DNA of 64,000 bases from Opeltia flavorubescens (GCA_000442125.1 KE546980.1:1393529-1457528), one strand, 5' to 3'. Positions 13,101 to 25,115 are shown, counted from the first letter of the stretch. Numbers and translations are program-made. The notes: generated by a model from the letters alone, not told the origin.

Positions 13101-13335
13101 GATCAGAGCTTTAGAGGAGTCTGGCCAACTTGCGCGGCATAGGCCGATTATTGCGGTGACTGCGGCGGTGAATTCGCAGGCGAGAGCGCTTTTCAAGTCG
13201 GCTGGCGCGGACGATTTTCTTGCGAAGCCGCTGAGTATGGAGAAACTTGAACGAACGCTGGCGGAGTATTTGGCTGTTAAGGGGGATGGAGTGGATGGAC
13301 CTGATGGATCCGATGGACCCGATGGGGAGACGTGA
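10199..13335 (+). CDS. MHYT-domain hybrid histidine kinase (968 aa)
   Basis: Model: 10199-11243, 11293-11682, 11811-12877, 12931-13335, giving 2907 bases in frame. The N-terminal third is a seven-helix-type sensor with repeated small-residue/His motifs: CLHFVAM near residue 70, SMHYVGI and AMHFTGM flanking intron 1. These are the MHYT signature (PF03707), proposed to bind a metal and sense O2, CO or NO. A Ser/Arg-rich cytosolic loop separates the first helices from the rest. A classical two-component core follows: HisKA with SHEIRTPLH (phospho-His near 436), HATPase_c with NLLSNALKF, DTGYGI and GTGLGL, and a C-terminal receiver with VEDNP and LMDQSMPRKDG (phospho-acceptor Asp near 877, conserved Lys in AKPLS). 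Phosphate should flow through a phosphotransfer protein to the Skn7/Ssk1-type response regulators. The C-terminus ends in a short Gly-Asp-Pro repeat. There is no PAS or GAF domain. Start chosen as the first in-frame ATG. Confidence 0.9.
13280..13335 (+). repeat. short tandem repeat GGATCCGATGGACC-like in the kinase C-terminus
   Basis: Near-repeats of the type GATGGA-CC-GATGG encode a GDGVDGPDGSDGPDGE tail just before the stop. It lies beyond the receiver fold, so it may vary in length between strains without harming the kinase. Confidence 0.6.
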
Positions 13336-14744
13336 GGTATTCCGGTTGTACACGACACAGGAGCCAACTTCATATGAATGTGATCGGACTCCTTCCACTT
13401 GACGATGCGATGATCAAGGACAGATCAGAGGGGAATTGGAAATCAAAAATCCGCCTCGTGTACGATGAATCTGGTTCATTAAAAAGACTCTGGATCAAGA
13501 TCCGGAACTTCTGTTATACACAGAGACCAAGCAATGACAGCAGGTCTGACCAACATCCCAATGAACCTGCGAAGTCCGTCAGGCTGGCTTTAGCAGAACA
13601 CGGCTCATGACTGAGGTCATCCAGGCTGTTGCGCATTGAACTCAATCCACCAATACTATTATGATCGTCATCATGGCATGGAAAGCTTCTCAGCTTATCA
13701 ATACTGGTTTCAGGATTGGCAATGGCACCTGGCTGATCTGACTTGCCTCCATCGACTACACGATATCGACAACGCAGGTCATCGTCCGACCCACACAATT
13801 TTCCATGAGTCGATAAGTAGCGTGGCAATGAGCATGGCGCTGAACTCAACTTGGGTTCGGAATAATGAGGTCAGGGGAGGGAAAGAATTCGATGAATATC
13901 AGAACAATGGTCTTGATGCTCGATACGAGTCGCACGAAGTCATGCTTTTGGTAGCTAGTGTGCGCTAGGGACTTACAGGAGCTTTCGTCCACAGTCTTAA
14001 ATCCAGCACACAAACAAAATCATCTATTTCAGGAAACGGTCCGTGGCGGCTTTACGTATCCCGCACCATCTCCTGGACCGTGCAGCGCGCCTCCAACCGA
14101 TTGGCGCAAAACATCGCTAATGCTCTGAAAGACATTGCGCTCCAATAGTTTCCATACCCGCATCTCCTGGTGGCTGAGGGATGATCATACAAGCTTTACA
14201 AAGTAGAATTTCAGTGGGATTGACGTGCGTCGTGCATCTGACTGTGATCGCATTTGCTGATATTATTCGCTTTCCCCTGCAGATTCTGAGGCTACGTCTA
14301 CCGGGCAATGCACTACAGAATCTGAAATCAACGGTAGCTATGAAGCAAGCTTCTTTACATTATCTGCAAGGCGGGGAGATGGGGGGTCTCTGCGTGCATT
14401 TCCCGCACCAAAGACAAATAGGACGATTACTTTAACCTACAAAACCTATGATGCTCGCTGTTATCATTCCTGTTTTCTATTAATTTATTTCAACTTCTGT
14501 CTCTCTCTCATACATTTTTATTCATCTTGTTAATTGCGGCAACTTCCACTCTTTTGCCGCAGAGCCTCCAATGTCTGTGTGCAGCTAACCTGACGTTTCG
14601 TATGCCCTTTACTGTGTTTCGGAACCCCGTTTAGCTAGCGCTGCTCAGCCTTGCGCGTGAACACCTATCATTGATATTCATACTGATTGAATTTGTTTAC
14701 CCAATCCGCTTGAATTTCGACAACTTTTCTCATTTCGCATTAAT
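13336..14744. other. intergenic, no gene seen
   Basis: About 1.4 kb. Short frames only. From about 14450 the strand becomes pyrimidine-rich (repeated TTTCT/CTCTCT), consistent with the promoter and leader of the galactose-oxidase-like gene. Confidence 0.45.
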
Positions 14745-17700
14745 ATGCTTGGTTTTCATGCCAACATTCTTATCATTTTCTTGACAACTTTCTTGACCTC
14801 CCGAGCGCTTGCTCTGACGCATCAGCTGCCGGCGCGCGATGTCCGCACCGGCACAGGCGCAGAGCAGTACGATTCCTCAATAAACATCACCGGCAACGCT
14901 CCCACTCAGTTGGATAGAGCTGGATGGACGGTAACGGCGGACAGCTTTCAGCCAGGCTGTGAACCGCAAAATGTCCTCGATGGCACGGGAGGTACATGGT
15001 GGGAAAGTCGATTCAGTCCGACTATAGACCCGTTGCCACATACCATCACAATCGACATGAAAAACTGGCATTTTATCAACGGCTTTCGTATGCTTCCCCG
15101 TCAAGATGGCTCTCCAAGTGGCAATATTGGACAGCATCAGATTGAATACAGCCCCGATGGGAGAGTTTGGGGGAGAGTAGCTTATGGCACTTATGCGAAT
15201 GATCAGGCGAGGAAGACGAGTCTTTTTGAAAGTGTACTGGCGAGGTATGTGAGATTGATTGCGTTCTCAAATGCGAATGCGGAGGGAGGAGGGGAGCAGT
15301 ATGTTACTGTGGGCGAGATTGATATCCTTAGCCCGCCGAAACCGACATTACCTCGTCAGAATTGGCAGGTGACTGCTGATAGCGAGAACCCGTTGCCTAA
15401 TCAACACCGGGCCGTTGATGCGATTGATGGGCCGGGGACGACGTATTGGAGTACGCAATTTGATGGCTCAGCACCTGAGTTTCCTCATACTTTTACCATT
15501 GATCAGGGCTCTGCGATAGCTGTCTCCGGCCTGTCGTACCTTGGTCCACCTACAGCCAAAGGCCGAATTGGTCAATTCAATATTCAGCAAAGTAATGATG
15601 GCTCGACTTGGAACAATATCACGTCAGGAAATTGGACCGATGATGCGAATCCCAAATCTGTCGAGTTTGGGCCTTTTACTGCTCGCTACATCCGTCTTAC
15701 AGCGCTCAGTGAAGCCGGTAATCGTGGACCCTGGACCGCTGCGTCTGAGATCAACCTCTTCGATGGAAGTATAAAAGCGGCTGATTTCACAGTCACGGTC
15801 GATAGCGAAGAAACCAACGCACCGGAGGAGGATGGCCGTGCGGTGAATGCTCTTGATGGAGATCCGGCTACATTTTGGACTACGCAGTGGAAAACGACGC
15901 TTGAGCGGCCTGGATATCCGCACACCTTCACTATCGATATGCAGGCGCCGTATGCGGTGAGGGGGTTATCGTATCTTCCGCGACAAACCCCGGGAAATTT
16001 GCAGGGGAATATTGGACAGCATTTTATTGAACTCAGCGAAGATGGTGCGAGCTGGACGCCGGTGTCTAGAGGGACGTGGGAGGATGATCAGCTGGTTAAG
16101 ATTAATGAGTGGCGTGCACTTATGGGCAGATATATCCGTCTTACTGCCCTATCCGAAGCGGGGGGTCGGGGACCATGGGCTTCCGCCGCGGAGATCAAAC
16201 CGATTATTCAATCTTCATTTATGGCTCCTGCGCCTGAAAGTCAGGGGCAATGGGGAGAAACTATTGCGTTCCCTCTCGTGCCTGTTGCGGCGACTGTAAT
16301 CTCTACTGGAGAAGTTCTCGTTTGGTCGGCGTGGAATGCAGATAAGTATGGCGATGGTGATGGGAGGACTGTTACTGCGATTTTCAATCCTAAGACGGGG
16401 TTGGTGACGGAAGCTGTGGTGACGAATACGGGACATGATATGTTTTGCCCGGGGATAAGCCTGTCTGCGGATGGGCTGGTGGTGGTTGCGGGGGGGCATA
16501 ATGCGGAGAAGACTAGTATTTATCAGTATGTCCATTTCTTTCTCTCTAAACCCTTCCTAACCTTCTCAAGCGTGCAATTGTTGTGGCTTCTTCAATCTTC
16601 TAAAAAAACTTCTTACAAAAGCTTCATATGGCACTTTCGAAAGAAGAACAAACATGACTAGAATCCTACTAATCAACACCTCCACAGCCCAGAATCCCAC
16701 ACCTGGTCCCCCGGCCCCTCCCTCATCCTCCCCCGCGGCTACAACTCCCAAGTCACCCTCTCCTCCGGCTCCATCTTCACAATCGGCGGCTCCTGGGGCG
16801 GTCTCATCGGCAACAAGACCTCAGAAATTTATTCCCCTACCTCTAACACCTGGACTTTACTCCCATCCTGCCCCGCTACCCCTATCCTCACGAACGATCG
16901 CCAAGGAGCTTATAGGCAGGATAATCACGCTTGGCTTTTTGCGTGGAGGAACGAAAGTGTTTTTCAAGCGGGGCCTAGTAGGGGGATGAATTGGTTCTCC
17001 CCCTTGCCTGCTGGTGAAGGTTCTACTACTCCAGCAGGGACTAGAGGTAATGATCTCGATGCAATGAATGGGAATGCGGTTATGTTTGATGCCGTTGCTG
17101 GGAAGATCCTCACCGTTGGTGGAGCGAGGGATTATGATGATTCTTATACTTCCTCCAACGCTCACATCATTGGTTTAGGCGACCCTTTTACCACTCCTAC
17201 CGTCACACCCATACAAAACGCACATTACGCCCGCGCCTTCCACAACTCCGTCATCCTACCCACGGGGCAAGTCTTCATCGTCGGCGGCGTCAACTACGCC
17301 CGCGTTTCTAGCGACGACACTTCCATCTTATATCCTGAACTCTTCTCCCCCGACACAAACTCCTTCGTCGTCGTTGCGCCGATGGCGGTGCCGAGGAATT
17401 ACCACTCCGTCGCCCTCCTTTTACCTGACGCGACTGTGTTTTCAGCGGGAGGGGGGCTTTGTGGCACGGGGTGTATAGCGAACCATTACGATGCGCAGAT
17501 TTGGAGGCCCCCGTATCTTTTTAACGGCGATCAGACGGTGGCGAATAGGCCGAGGATTTTGGGCACGGAGGAGATGGGGCATTGGCGTTTGGGGAATGTG
17601 GTTAGTGTTACGACTGATGGGGAGGTAAGGGGGGAGGGGGGGATGGTGGTGGTGAGGATGGGGGGTGTGACGCATAGTGTTAATACTGATCAGAGGAGGG

Positions 17701-17885
17701 TTGTGTTGGGGTTTGAGATTGCTCCTAATGGGGATGATGGCCGGGAGGGGGATGGGGGGGCTGTTGTTTATCGAGTACATATTCCAGAGGATCCGGGGGT
17801 TGTGGTGCCGGGGTGGTGGATGCTTTTCGCCATTAATGAGGGGGGCGTGCCGAGTGTTGCGAAGATTTTGAGGATTAGGCCGTGA
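14745..17885 (+). CDS. secreted galactose-oxidase-like copper radical oxidase with three F5/8C domains (992 aa)
   Basis: Model: 14745-16525 and 16688-17885 (162-base intron), 2979 bases in frame. A signal peptide (hydrophobic to about residue 23, ending RALA) is followed by three discoidin-like F5/8 type C carbohydrate-binding modules at about 55-200, 204-340 and 345-490. Each opens with a W/F-x-VT-DS motif. The catalytic seven-bladed Kelch part and C-terminal DUF1929 fold follow. The galactose-oxidase copper site is complete: Cys568 (HDMFCPG) and Tyr612 (PRGYN) for the thioether cofactor, exactly 44 residues apart as in the classical enzyme; the stacking Trp630 (GGSW), 18 residues after the Tyr; axial Tyr832-His833 (PRNYHS); and His923 (VTHSVNTDQRR). 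The correct Cys-Tyr spacing crosses the intron and supports the splice. It should oxidise a primary alcohol, such as a galactose residue or glycan, to an aldehyde with H2O2 release outside the cell. Classical enzymes carry one such module; three is unusual. Confidence 0.92.
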
Positions 17886-20052
17886 ACGGGCGGCCGTGAG
17901 GGGGTAGGGGGGGAATATAAAATTTGAATGGGGCTGGGTGAAAAAAAATTAAGTAGATATCAAATACTATCATGAATTGAGATGGGATATATCTATCTCG
18001 TGGACACTGGGGTGTGAAGTTTGTTTTCGCCGGATTGTATTTCAGTCTTTGCGTTTTATCATGGGATTTATGTATATGCTTCTGGAGGGGGAAGAGGCGA
18101 GGGAGGTTTTTTCTTTGGTATTTTTTTTATTGGGTTGAGGTTTTTTGTTGGCTGGAAGATTTTTTGAGGAGAAGGTAGTAAAGGGGAAGAAAAATAAAAG
18201 GGGGGAAGGAAGGAAGGGAGAGAGAGATACTCGATGTTGCTTTGCCTTTTGGGAGGAGGCCCCTCTTGTTTGACTTATTGTCAATGATATCGGAAAATGT
18301 ATGAGCGTTTGACTCTTTTCTTTTGTTGGTAAGGAAGTGGAGAGGGGATGGAATTTCCGAAATTTTGTCTGATGATTATTTTTTTTTGTTGTGTGTGAGA
18401 TGCGATTTTCATTTCTTCTTTAATCTCTTTGATGCTTCTTTTTTGCTTTGGAGGGGTGGTGGTTTTGATTAAAACAGATGATTCTTCTTTGCCTTTCGCG
18501 CCCCCCAGCGAGCAGGTCATACGTTTATTTATTTATACATTTCTCTATTAATTCTGGCGTTTGGGATCGAAGCACGATGGACTGAGAATGATATTCATGG
18601 GTTTTGTTTTTGAGAATTTTATTTCCATGATGCGAGAGATATCTGTCTAAAGGATGCGATGGAGGATCTGGGGCAACTTTTAGTACCTTGGATAAGGTGC
18701 TTCAGAATGTCTTTATTGTTCGCTTTTAGTTTCTTCATTTGTTGGCTACAGAAGGAAAGGGAAAGGCAGGAATTTTATCCAAGAGGAAAGGAGGTGGGCG
18801 GAAAAGAGTGTAGACCCGAAGCTTCGCGGTGCTTAGGTGTATGTTGGGGGGTATGTTGTATCTTATCCCTCCTATCTATTTGAATCCCGCGCGGCCCTGC
18901 TCATGCGGTCCGTGGAATTGATTTACTTGTCGGACCGATCCCGTACGAATGATTAGTCTGAGGTGGGTTGGAACTGATTGCACCAATATCTGAACGACGA
19001 AGAAATCTCCCTATCCTGTAAGTCCATGCCAATATCTTCACAGTAAAGGGGATCTTTGTCTAGTCATCGAAACACCTTGCTCCATTTTTTTTTTCGTATG
19101 CCTGAACGGGTGGGGTGGTCGGATACTTTTCCAACACAATGGTTTTCTATCCCTTGGGACGGAGATTATAGCGTTTTATAAATGGGCCTTGTGGAATGAT
19201 ATACCAGCACCTGGATGGCGCGAGATGCGAAGCAGTGAAAAATAGACACAGGAGGGGGGGCTTCCTAACTCCGCTCTTTGGGAGCGTGATATCTGGAGAA
19301 TCAAATATTATTCTCCAACGGGGTGCCTTATCATACATATTATGATTGATGGAGTGCATGTTCTGCCGAATCACTGGGAATACCTGGGTGCTTTTTCTTG
19401 GTCATTCATCAATTTGAGGATAATACTCTAAGATACTTTAAAAGCCTATACCGTGACTGGAGAAGAGCCTCGAGGTATTCAAAGGAATATATATGTACGG
19501 GGAGTTTTCACGACTTTTGGATACAGCGATGGACTTACTACTGCATAGTCGAAAACGTTTCGATAATCTAAGGACCAGGAAGCATCGTTTGTACTAGCGT
19601 TATCATTAAACGTTTCAAATTCGCCAGATCATGTATGCAGGCGCTGTGTGTCCAGAATGATCTAGGCGTTCCTTTATGCTGTGCGTGATTTAGTCAACTT
19701 CCATATTCCGTATCTTCCCTGGGCATGTTTGTTTCTGCACATGTTGTCTTTCGTTTGAGTAGGTCTTTCATTTGGCTAGGATGTTACTAAGTTGGAGGCG
19801 CAGAGGGGCTAGGTTGAGAAACCATTCATGCTGCTGTATGCATATATAAAAGAGGCAGCACCTATCACTTATCTTCGTCACTTGAATCACAGTCGTACAT
19901 TCAGTCATTATCTAATTTGGTTCTTAGGATAGCAGCCAAACGATAGATGAACCCCATGATTAGATTCGCAAACGGAAACATGTGTTCAAAATCTCTAACG
20001 AATGTGAACTCTGAAGAGAAAAATCCACAATAACCAGCCCTCAGAGTGAAGC
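17886..20052. other. long gene-free region with strongly G/T-biased plus strand
   Basis: About 2.2 kb. To about 18500 the plus strand is C-poor and rich in G and T runs, continuing the bias of the upstream gene's last 450 bases. No domain-bearing frame is visible on either strand. A TATA-like box at 19843-19852 sits near its right end. Confidence 0.5.
19843..19852 (+). promoter_or_regulatory. TATA-like box without an obvious gene
   Basis: TATATAAAAG followed by a pyrimidine-containing leader. The nearest downstream ATG (19947) opens a frame of only 28 codons (to 20033), which then runs into the tail of the convergent unknown gene. Either a remnant promoter or chance. Confidence 0.3.
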
Positions 20053-21198
20053 TCAATTCAAACCAGATTTCTCAGTAGTAACCTGCGTAAATCCTCCAAC
20101 ACCAGCCCTAACACCGTCGACGTGCACAAAGACGAGAACTTCTGAAAAATGATCATCGAGAGTCATTCTGGCCAAAGATTTCGCGACAGCCAAGCGAGAC
20201 CAACCAGCTTCAATTGTCCGCACTTCTTTCGATGGGGTAAGCAGTTTCCAGGTCACTTTCTGGAGTCCTGTGGTCATCATTCCTGGGACGGGGGTATCGA
20301 GACCTCGTTCGCATGCTTCGCCCATGGTTTTGATGGTGGTGAGGTAGATGAGTTTTTTGGAGATGGGCTTTTGGCCGTATTTGAGGGCGATGTTGAGCTG
20401 GTTGAACTCCACTGCGCTGGGATCATTTGAGGCAGGAGGGACAAGGATGCTGTGGTTCTGCTGAGGACCGTTTGTTACGTCCACTGGAGTTGCTTTGTTC
20501 AAATGAATCGAGCCGACGGCTTCTCCATTCCATTTCAGTACCGCAGTGGTCTGGCAATATCTATTTAGAACATTCATGGATAGGAGGACGTGGTTGAGAC
20601 CCCAAATGAGATACTGGGTGGATAAGCGTGAGGGATCCTTGCCGTAGCCTACGGGCCTGATGGATATTCCGGAGTCTCCATCTGGATAGTACCAGTCGTG
20701 GTTTACCCATGGCTGCATGATTGGAACGCCGGTAATGTCAAACATCATCTTGAAGGCGGAGCGAATGATGTCGTCGCCGTTAATTGGTATATTGGGTTCG
20801 GGCACTAGGTCGACTTTGAATGCGGCGGGTATGTGGAGATTGTTGAGGTCAGGTTGGCTGCACTTGAGATTAGTAGAGGTTGTCAAGTGTACCAAAAGAG
20901 CTATCTGTACTTTAGCGTCGTATCAATGGTCGGAGTCATAGCTGCTGCGTGTGCATGTTGATAAAACAGCGGCGCTAGGCAGCTGATGCTCAACATAGCT
21001 GCCCGGCAAGGATCAACGACCTTCATTGAATCTCTCTAATCTGGAATGGTCAAATGGGTTGATGTATTCGCAAGGGTCTACCCTCACAAAAGTCCCGATG
21101 TCGTCTTTTTGACAGGTGAAGACTCTTTCCCATGTCGCTGGTGGGGTTTTCGATAAAGGCACCTCGAGCGCTTCAGCGCTACCGGCATTATGCGACAT
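20053..21198 (-). CDS. unknown protein, about 341 aa
   Basis: Model: 21021-21198 and 20053-20900 (120-base intron), 1026 bases in frame. The large frame has no ATG before about its 48th codon. A 59-codon ATG-initiated frame upstream ends at a GTCGTT donor with matching phase, so I join them. I do not recognise the family. The visible protein is hydrophilic, without signal peptide or membrane helices. It has a WVNHDWYYPDGDSGISIRP stretch near the middle, a conserved-looking NHVLLSMNVLNRY segment and a VFVHVDGVRAGVGGF C-terminal region. The balanced composition and good coding character over 280 codons argue that it is real. The first exon is less sure; a start inside the second exon would give a shorter protein. 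It is transcribed toward the galactose-oxidase-like gene. Confidence 0.55.
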
Positions 21199-21992
21199 CG
21201 ACCGATGATCTGACTGTACAGAGCAATGAATGGCGCGGGATGGCGCGGCGATAGTCCGTATACCCGCCAGTTGTAACTTATCTTTCCATCTTCCTCGTAA
21301 TTGAGACTGTCAGATATGTAACGTGATTCGATTCCATGGAGCGATAATCAACCACCTCCAGCCGAGTTTGGTGGTTTCAGTAGAGAGCACCGATGGCCAA
21401 AATCCGCATTTCAATTTCTTCAGTAAAACTGCTAGTTCTAGTAGTCACAGTCAATTAATTGGGGATTAACCCTAGACGTTTGAGGTTTATGATAATATCT
21501 TGGTCCATTTCGTTGTTTGTTCATTGACCGCACAACGTACTCGATAACAGGGCAAAGGGTGACACTCGTTGATTATTTTGACTTCGCTCTTGACAAGACC
21601 GCAACAGGATTGGAGGGTAGAAGACGCAAAAAAGTCACCGGCCGTCTTTTTGGATAATTCAATGATACAACTACCACATCGCGAGATTCGACAAGAGGTA
21701 CGAGTGGAAGAAATTTCTGATCAACTTCCTCATTGTCGGTACATAAAGCATGGCTCAGCTTTCGGCTTCAAGATTCAATCACGCTTGCATTCGCTATCCA
21801 GAGCCAAGCGTGAAATTTTCCTGGCAGCACAGCAGGTTGGCTCAGCCACGCTTTCGGATTTCAGCCTCGTTGCGGTTGCCACCAGCAAATGTGCAGATCT
21901 CACAATATATTGGCACTTTGCTGGTCATCTCTAAAGGATCTTATTGATATCAAAGAAATCACCTTGGAAGCCGGACCTGACCCATCCCCACA
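21199..21992. other. intergenic, no gene seen
   Basis: About 800 bases. One 120-codon frame on the plus strand lacks an ATG start and domain similarity. It should include the promoter of the unknown minus-strand gene. Confidence 0.4.
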
Positions 21993-22349
21993 ATGACGTC
22001 AAACCATAAACCTTCCGAGCCCTCGGCAAAACCTGCCTTATCCCAAGGCACGTTCCGCTAAAAACCTTCACCATCTAACCATCTCCAAACACTGATTGAA
22101 ATCCCAGGTATCTTCAAAGCCGCATTGAACTCCTCACTTGGAGTATCTGGTATTGTCCTAGCTCTGCAAATCCGTGTACTATACAACCACTACCACAACC
22201 CGACAGGCGAAGCCATTCAGTATGGGGAAGAAGCTTGGCCGAGTACTTGGAGGCATTTCATGCCGGTAGTACCACTGGCCGTCGTGTTGCAATTTTTGAT
22301 TAATGGAGCTTTGGCGCGATTTGGCTTTGGGGTTGGAGGGGGGTTGTAG
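21993..22349 (+). CDS. small membrane protein, about 98 aa, possible GC-AG intron
   Basis: Model: 21993-22047 and 22108-22349, 297 bases. Exon 2 reads clearly as a two-helix membrane protein: a first hydrophobic stretch near LGVSGIVLALQIRVLY and a second near VVPLAVVLQFLINGAL. The loop between them contains GEAIQYGEEAWPSTWRHFM. Exon 2 has no ATG. The only upstream frame that joins in phase ends at a GCACGT donor, so this intron would be of the rare GC-AG class (60 bases) or the donor is mutated. The family is not recognised; the call rests on hydrophobicity and frame. Confidence 0.4.
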
Positions 22350-22839
22350 GGTTCGGATCTTTGAGATGACAAAGGCAAAAGAGTGCATTCTTAGCACTGA
22401 CTTATTTCGCAGTCTATAACGCTATACGTGGCAATAGTGAAGAACCGATTTCATTTTGGACTGTGCGATGCTAGCGTGTCCAAGATTACGAGGATTTTTT
22501 TATCAAGACATTCTTGTACATCGATATACAAAATTTCCTTTTTCGTAAGTCGGCATCGGAAAGTTTCGTTCTATTATGGCAATTAAAATTTTCACTTATC
22601 AGAAAGAAGAATTATATCGCAGCTATTCGATGGTAAATGACTTTATCGTTTGAAATACAGCCTCGACAATCGTCTACACTATAATGCTCAGTTTTCTCGT
22701 GAAGCTTCACAGGGTATGCGCTGTTTTTGCGAGACTCAAAAAAAAAAGGATTAGTAAGAAGTCTCATACTCTAGTGCATCGTGCTCTTCTTGATCTCTAA
22801 CATCTTCAAGCCTCAATCGCCTTGGAATTCAATCATAAG

Positions 22840-24349
22840 ACACCTGTACCTTGCCTACAGATTTACCNCGAGACTCCCGATTGATGCCTAGTCCAACTAT
22901 CTGCCACATTTCTTATGACGAGAGCTACCAGACCTTGGCCCAAACGTTCAATTTGACACCTGGCCATTTGGACCACAAATCTTATCGTCGCTTCTACCAA
23001 GATACTCTATCATATCAGCCAAGAGCACTCTCTACAGAAGTATCCAGGCCTGAAGTATTTCCTCTATCCTATCGCCGAGGGATTAGATCTGGTCACTATG
23101 GAAGGCGATCTCTGGAAGCAATGGCTCTCCAAATTTAATCCTGGACTCAGTTCCACATATCCTGTGACCTTGGTCACCAGTATCGTCGAGGAGATCGAAA
23201 GATTCTGTCGACACTTGCAGGAATACGCCCAGAGTCGGAACATGTTCCGTATGAAAGATCTGACCGAAAAATTGACGATGGATATCATTGGAAGACTTGT
23301 CATCTAAGTGCTGGTTTTGCTGTTCTTGAAGAGAATTGACTGATAAGCGCATAGGAATGTCCAAATTGGGTTACAAATTTACCGGAACCCTCTAATCGAT
23401 GGTCTACGTATGCGGGTTAGATCGTGTGCTTTTAAATTGGAGTTCAATCTGTTCGAACAATACAGTCCTCTGCAGCCCCTAGTATATTGGTATAATATAC
23501 AACGAATGAATAATCATGTCATACAGGTTATCGGTAATCGTTTTGCCGACCTCAAATATGCGGGAAATAACAGGGAAAGAGCAAACAAATCGATCATAGA
23601 TCTGATTTTGACGGCCAATCTGTCAAACGATGTCTCTGAGGAACTCCTGCACATGGACCCATCCTTCAAGAAATTCACAGTGAATTAGTTAATTTTTTTC
23701 CTCATCTCCGGATGCGACACAGTCATACAGTGTGCTACAGATCTTTTACATCCTCGCCACAGAAAATTAAAGTATCTACTTAGTTTCGAGCTAAGCATGA
23801 CGCCGTTTTCGGGAAAGATATATCCAGGACAGCATCTCTTGTCACTGCTACTGCCCATCTTCTGAACCAACTCCCCTACACGGTCGTGGTGATCAAAGAA
23901 GTCCTGAGAAACTGTTCCTAGCAGTATCTGGTACTCGAATCCGCGAGCGCGGTTACAATGTGATCGACGAATCAGGTCAACATTTTCCTACCCAGGATCT
24001 CCTCGTCTGGGACGTGGTACAAGGCATACAGCGCGATCCAATCTACTGGAAAAGCCCCGACGAATTCATACCGGAACGCTGGCTTGCTGCACCCGGTGAT
24101 CCTCTATATCCCGTCAAAGGAGCTTTCCGGCCTTTTTCCCAAGGTCCAAGGAATTGTATTGGGCAGGAACTTGCCATGATGGAGATGAATGTCATCATGG
24201 TGTTGACTGCTCGGCAATTTGACATTACACTTGGATATGAAGGTTTGGATAAAGCAAAGAAAGGCAGCGACATCAGAACCGTCTACGGAGAAAGAGCTTA
24301 TCAGGTTCAACGGGCACAGCCGCAAGGAGATTTCTTCCGTGCTACGTAG
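22840..24349 (+). pseudogene. degenerate cytochrome P450
   Basis: P450 landmarks lie in order but in different frames with several stops. Helix C-D type sequence with TMEGDLWKQW and FNPG occurs near 23095-23150. DLTEKLTMDIIGRL is near 23265. YSPLQPLVYWYNIQRMN is near 23460-23510. A decayed I-helix region lies near 23710. KEVLRN (ExxR) is near 23900. An intact C-terminal block follows, with PDEFIPERW near 24060 and the haem-binding FSQGPRNCIGQE near 24130-24165. The last 130 codons (to 24349) are still open. At least one stop follows GRL (23305), another follows the segment ending at 23688, and the N-terminal part changes frame near 23040. An ambiguous base sits at 22868. The original would have been a microsomal monooxygenase of about 500 residues. 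The substrate is unknown. Confidence 0.82.
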
Positions 24350-25115
24350 CTGAACGCTATTTAGAAGATTTAGGCTCCGAGTAGTACCGCTGTATAGTGA
24401 AATGCCGTTCTCTATTCTACCCAACATTTTCTCGCCAGAGGACGACGAAGGATACCGGAGAGCACTAATTGAAAGCCATCTCCTAGAACTGATCCTAGAC
24501 CTGGTGATCTTCTTCAATGGCCGCAAGAGAACAGCTGATGCGGCAGGTCAGCTACCGTGCGTTATCTCTGCGTTCGGCCTCGAATTGAGCCAGCATTTTT
24601 CTACTGTAAAGGACAGAAGATTAACGATCTCCGCGAAATTTCAGCAGATGGCAGTCTAATAACGACAGTAACGCATGGCGGTTGTGGCAATGACACGTAT
24701 AATTCAATCGACGGAAGCACTAAGGTAAAGGTAGTACTATACTAGTATGATCTTCGGCAATTGACATGGGACAAAGACACGAAGAAAGTGAGTGAACTTT
24801 TTCAAATGCTACATATAGAGCGAATCACACAAGTAGTATGCATCATTCTCCTGCTACCTATATATAATTTGGATGGGCCAGATTCTCCCCCGAATAAAGA
24901 AGGTTCAGCTTATATACGGCCAAGATGATTGTAAAATTTGACTTGGAACACCCAGCTTCAGATCATAATCAGTGAAAATTGCTTCCAACGAGATTTCCTA
25001 CACGGTCTTGCTTCATCAGTGAACTAGATGAGGTGAACGGATGCCTCCCGAAGCTGTCTTTCAAGAAATCACTAGCACTTCGCTCCTGAGCTCAGAGAGT
25101 GGATTTGCCTGGTCC
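24350..25115. other. intergenic between convergent P450 loci
   Basis: About 770 bases where the P450 pseudogene and the intact P450 read toward each other. A small ATG frame (24402-24659) has no recognisable domain. Confidence 0.4.

Noticed and set aside
13636-13968. 110-codon plus-strand frame after the histidine kinase
   Set aside because: No proper ATG context at its 5' end and no domain.
16530-16687. Continuation of the galactose-oxidase frame past 16525
   Set aside because: The frame runs into Phe/Leu/Lys-rich sequence and stops; splicing to 16688 restores the conserved Cys-Tyr spacing of 44.
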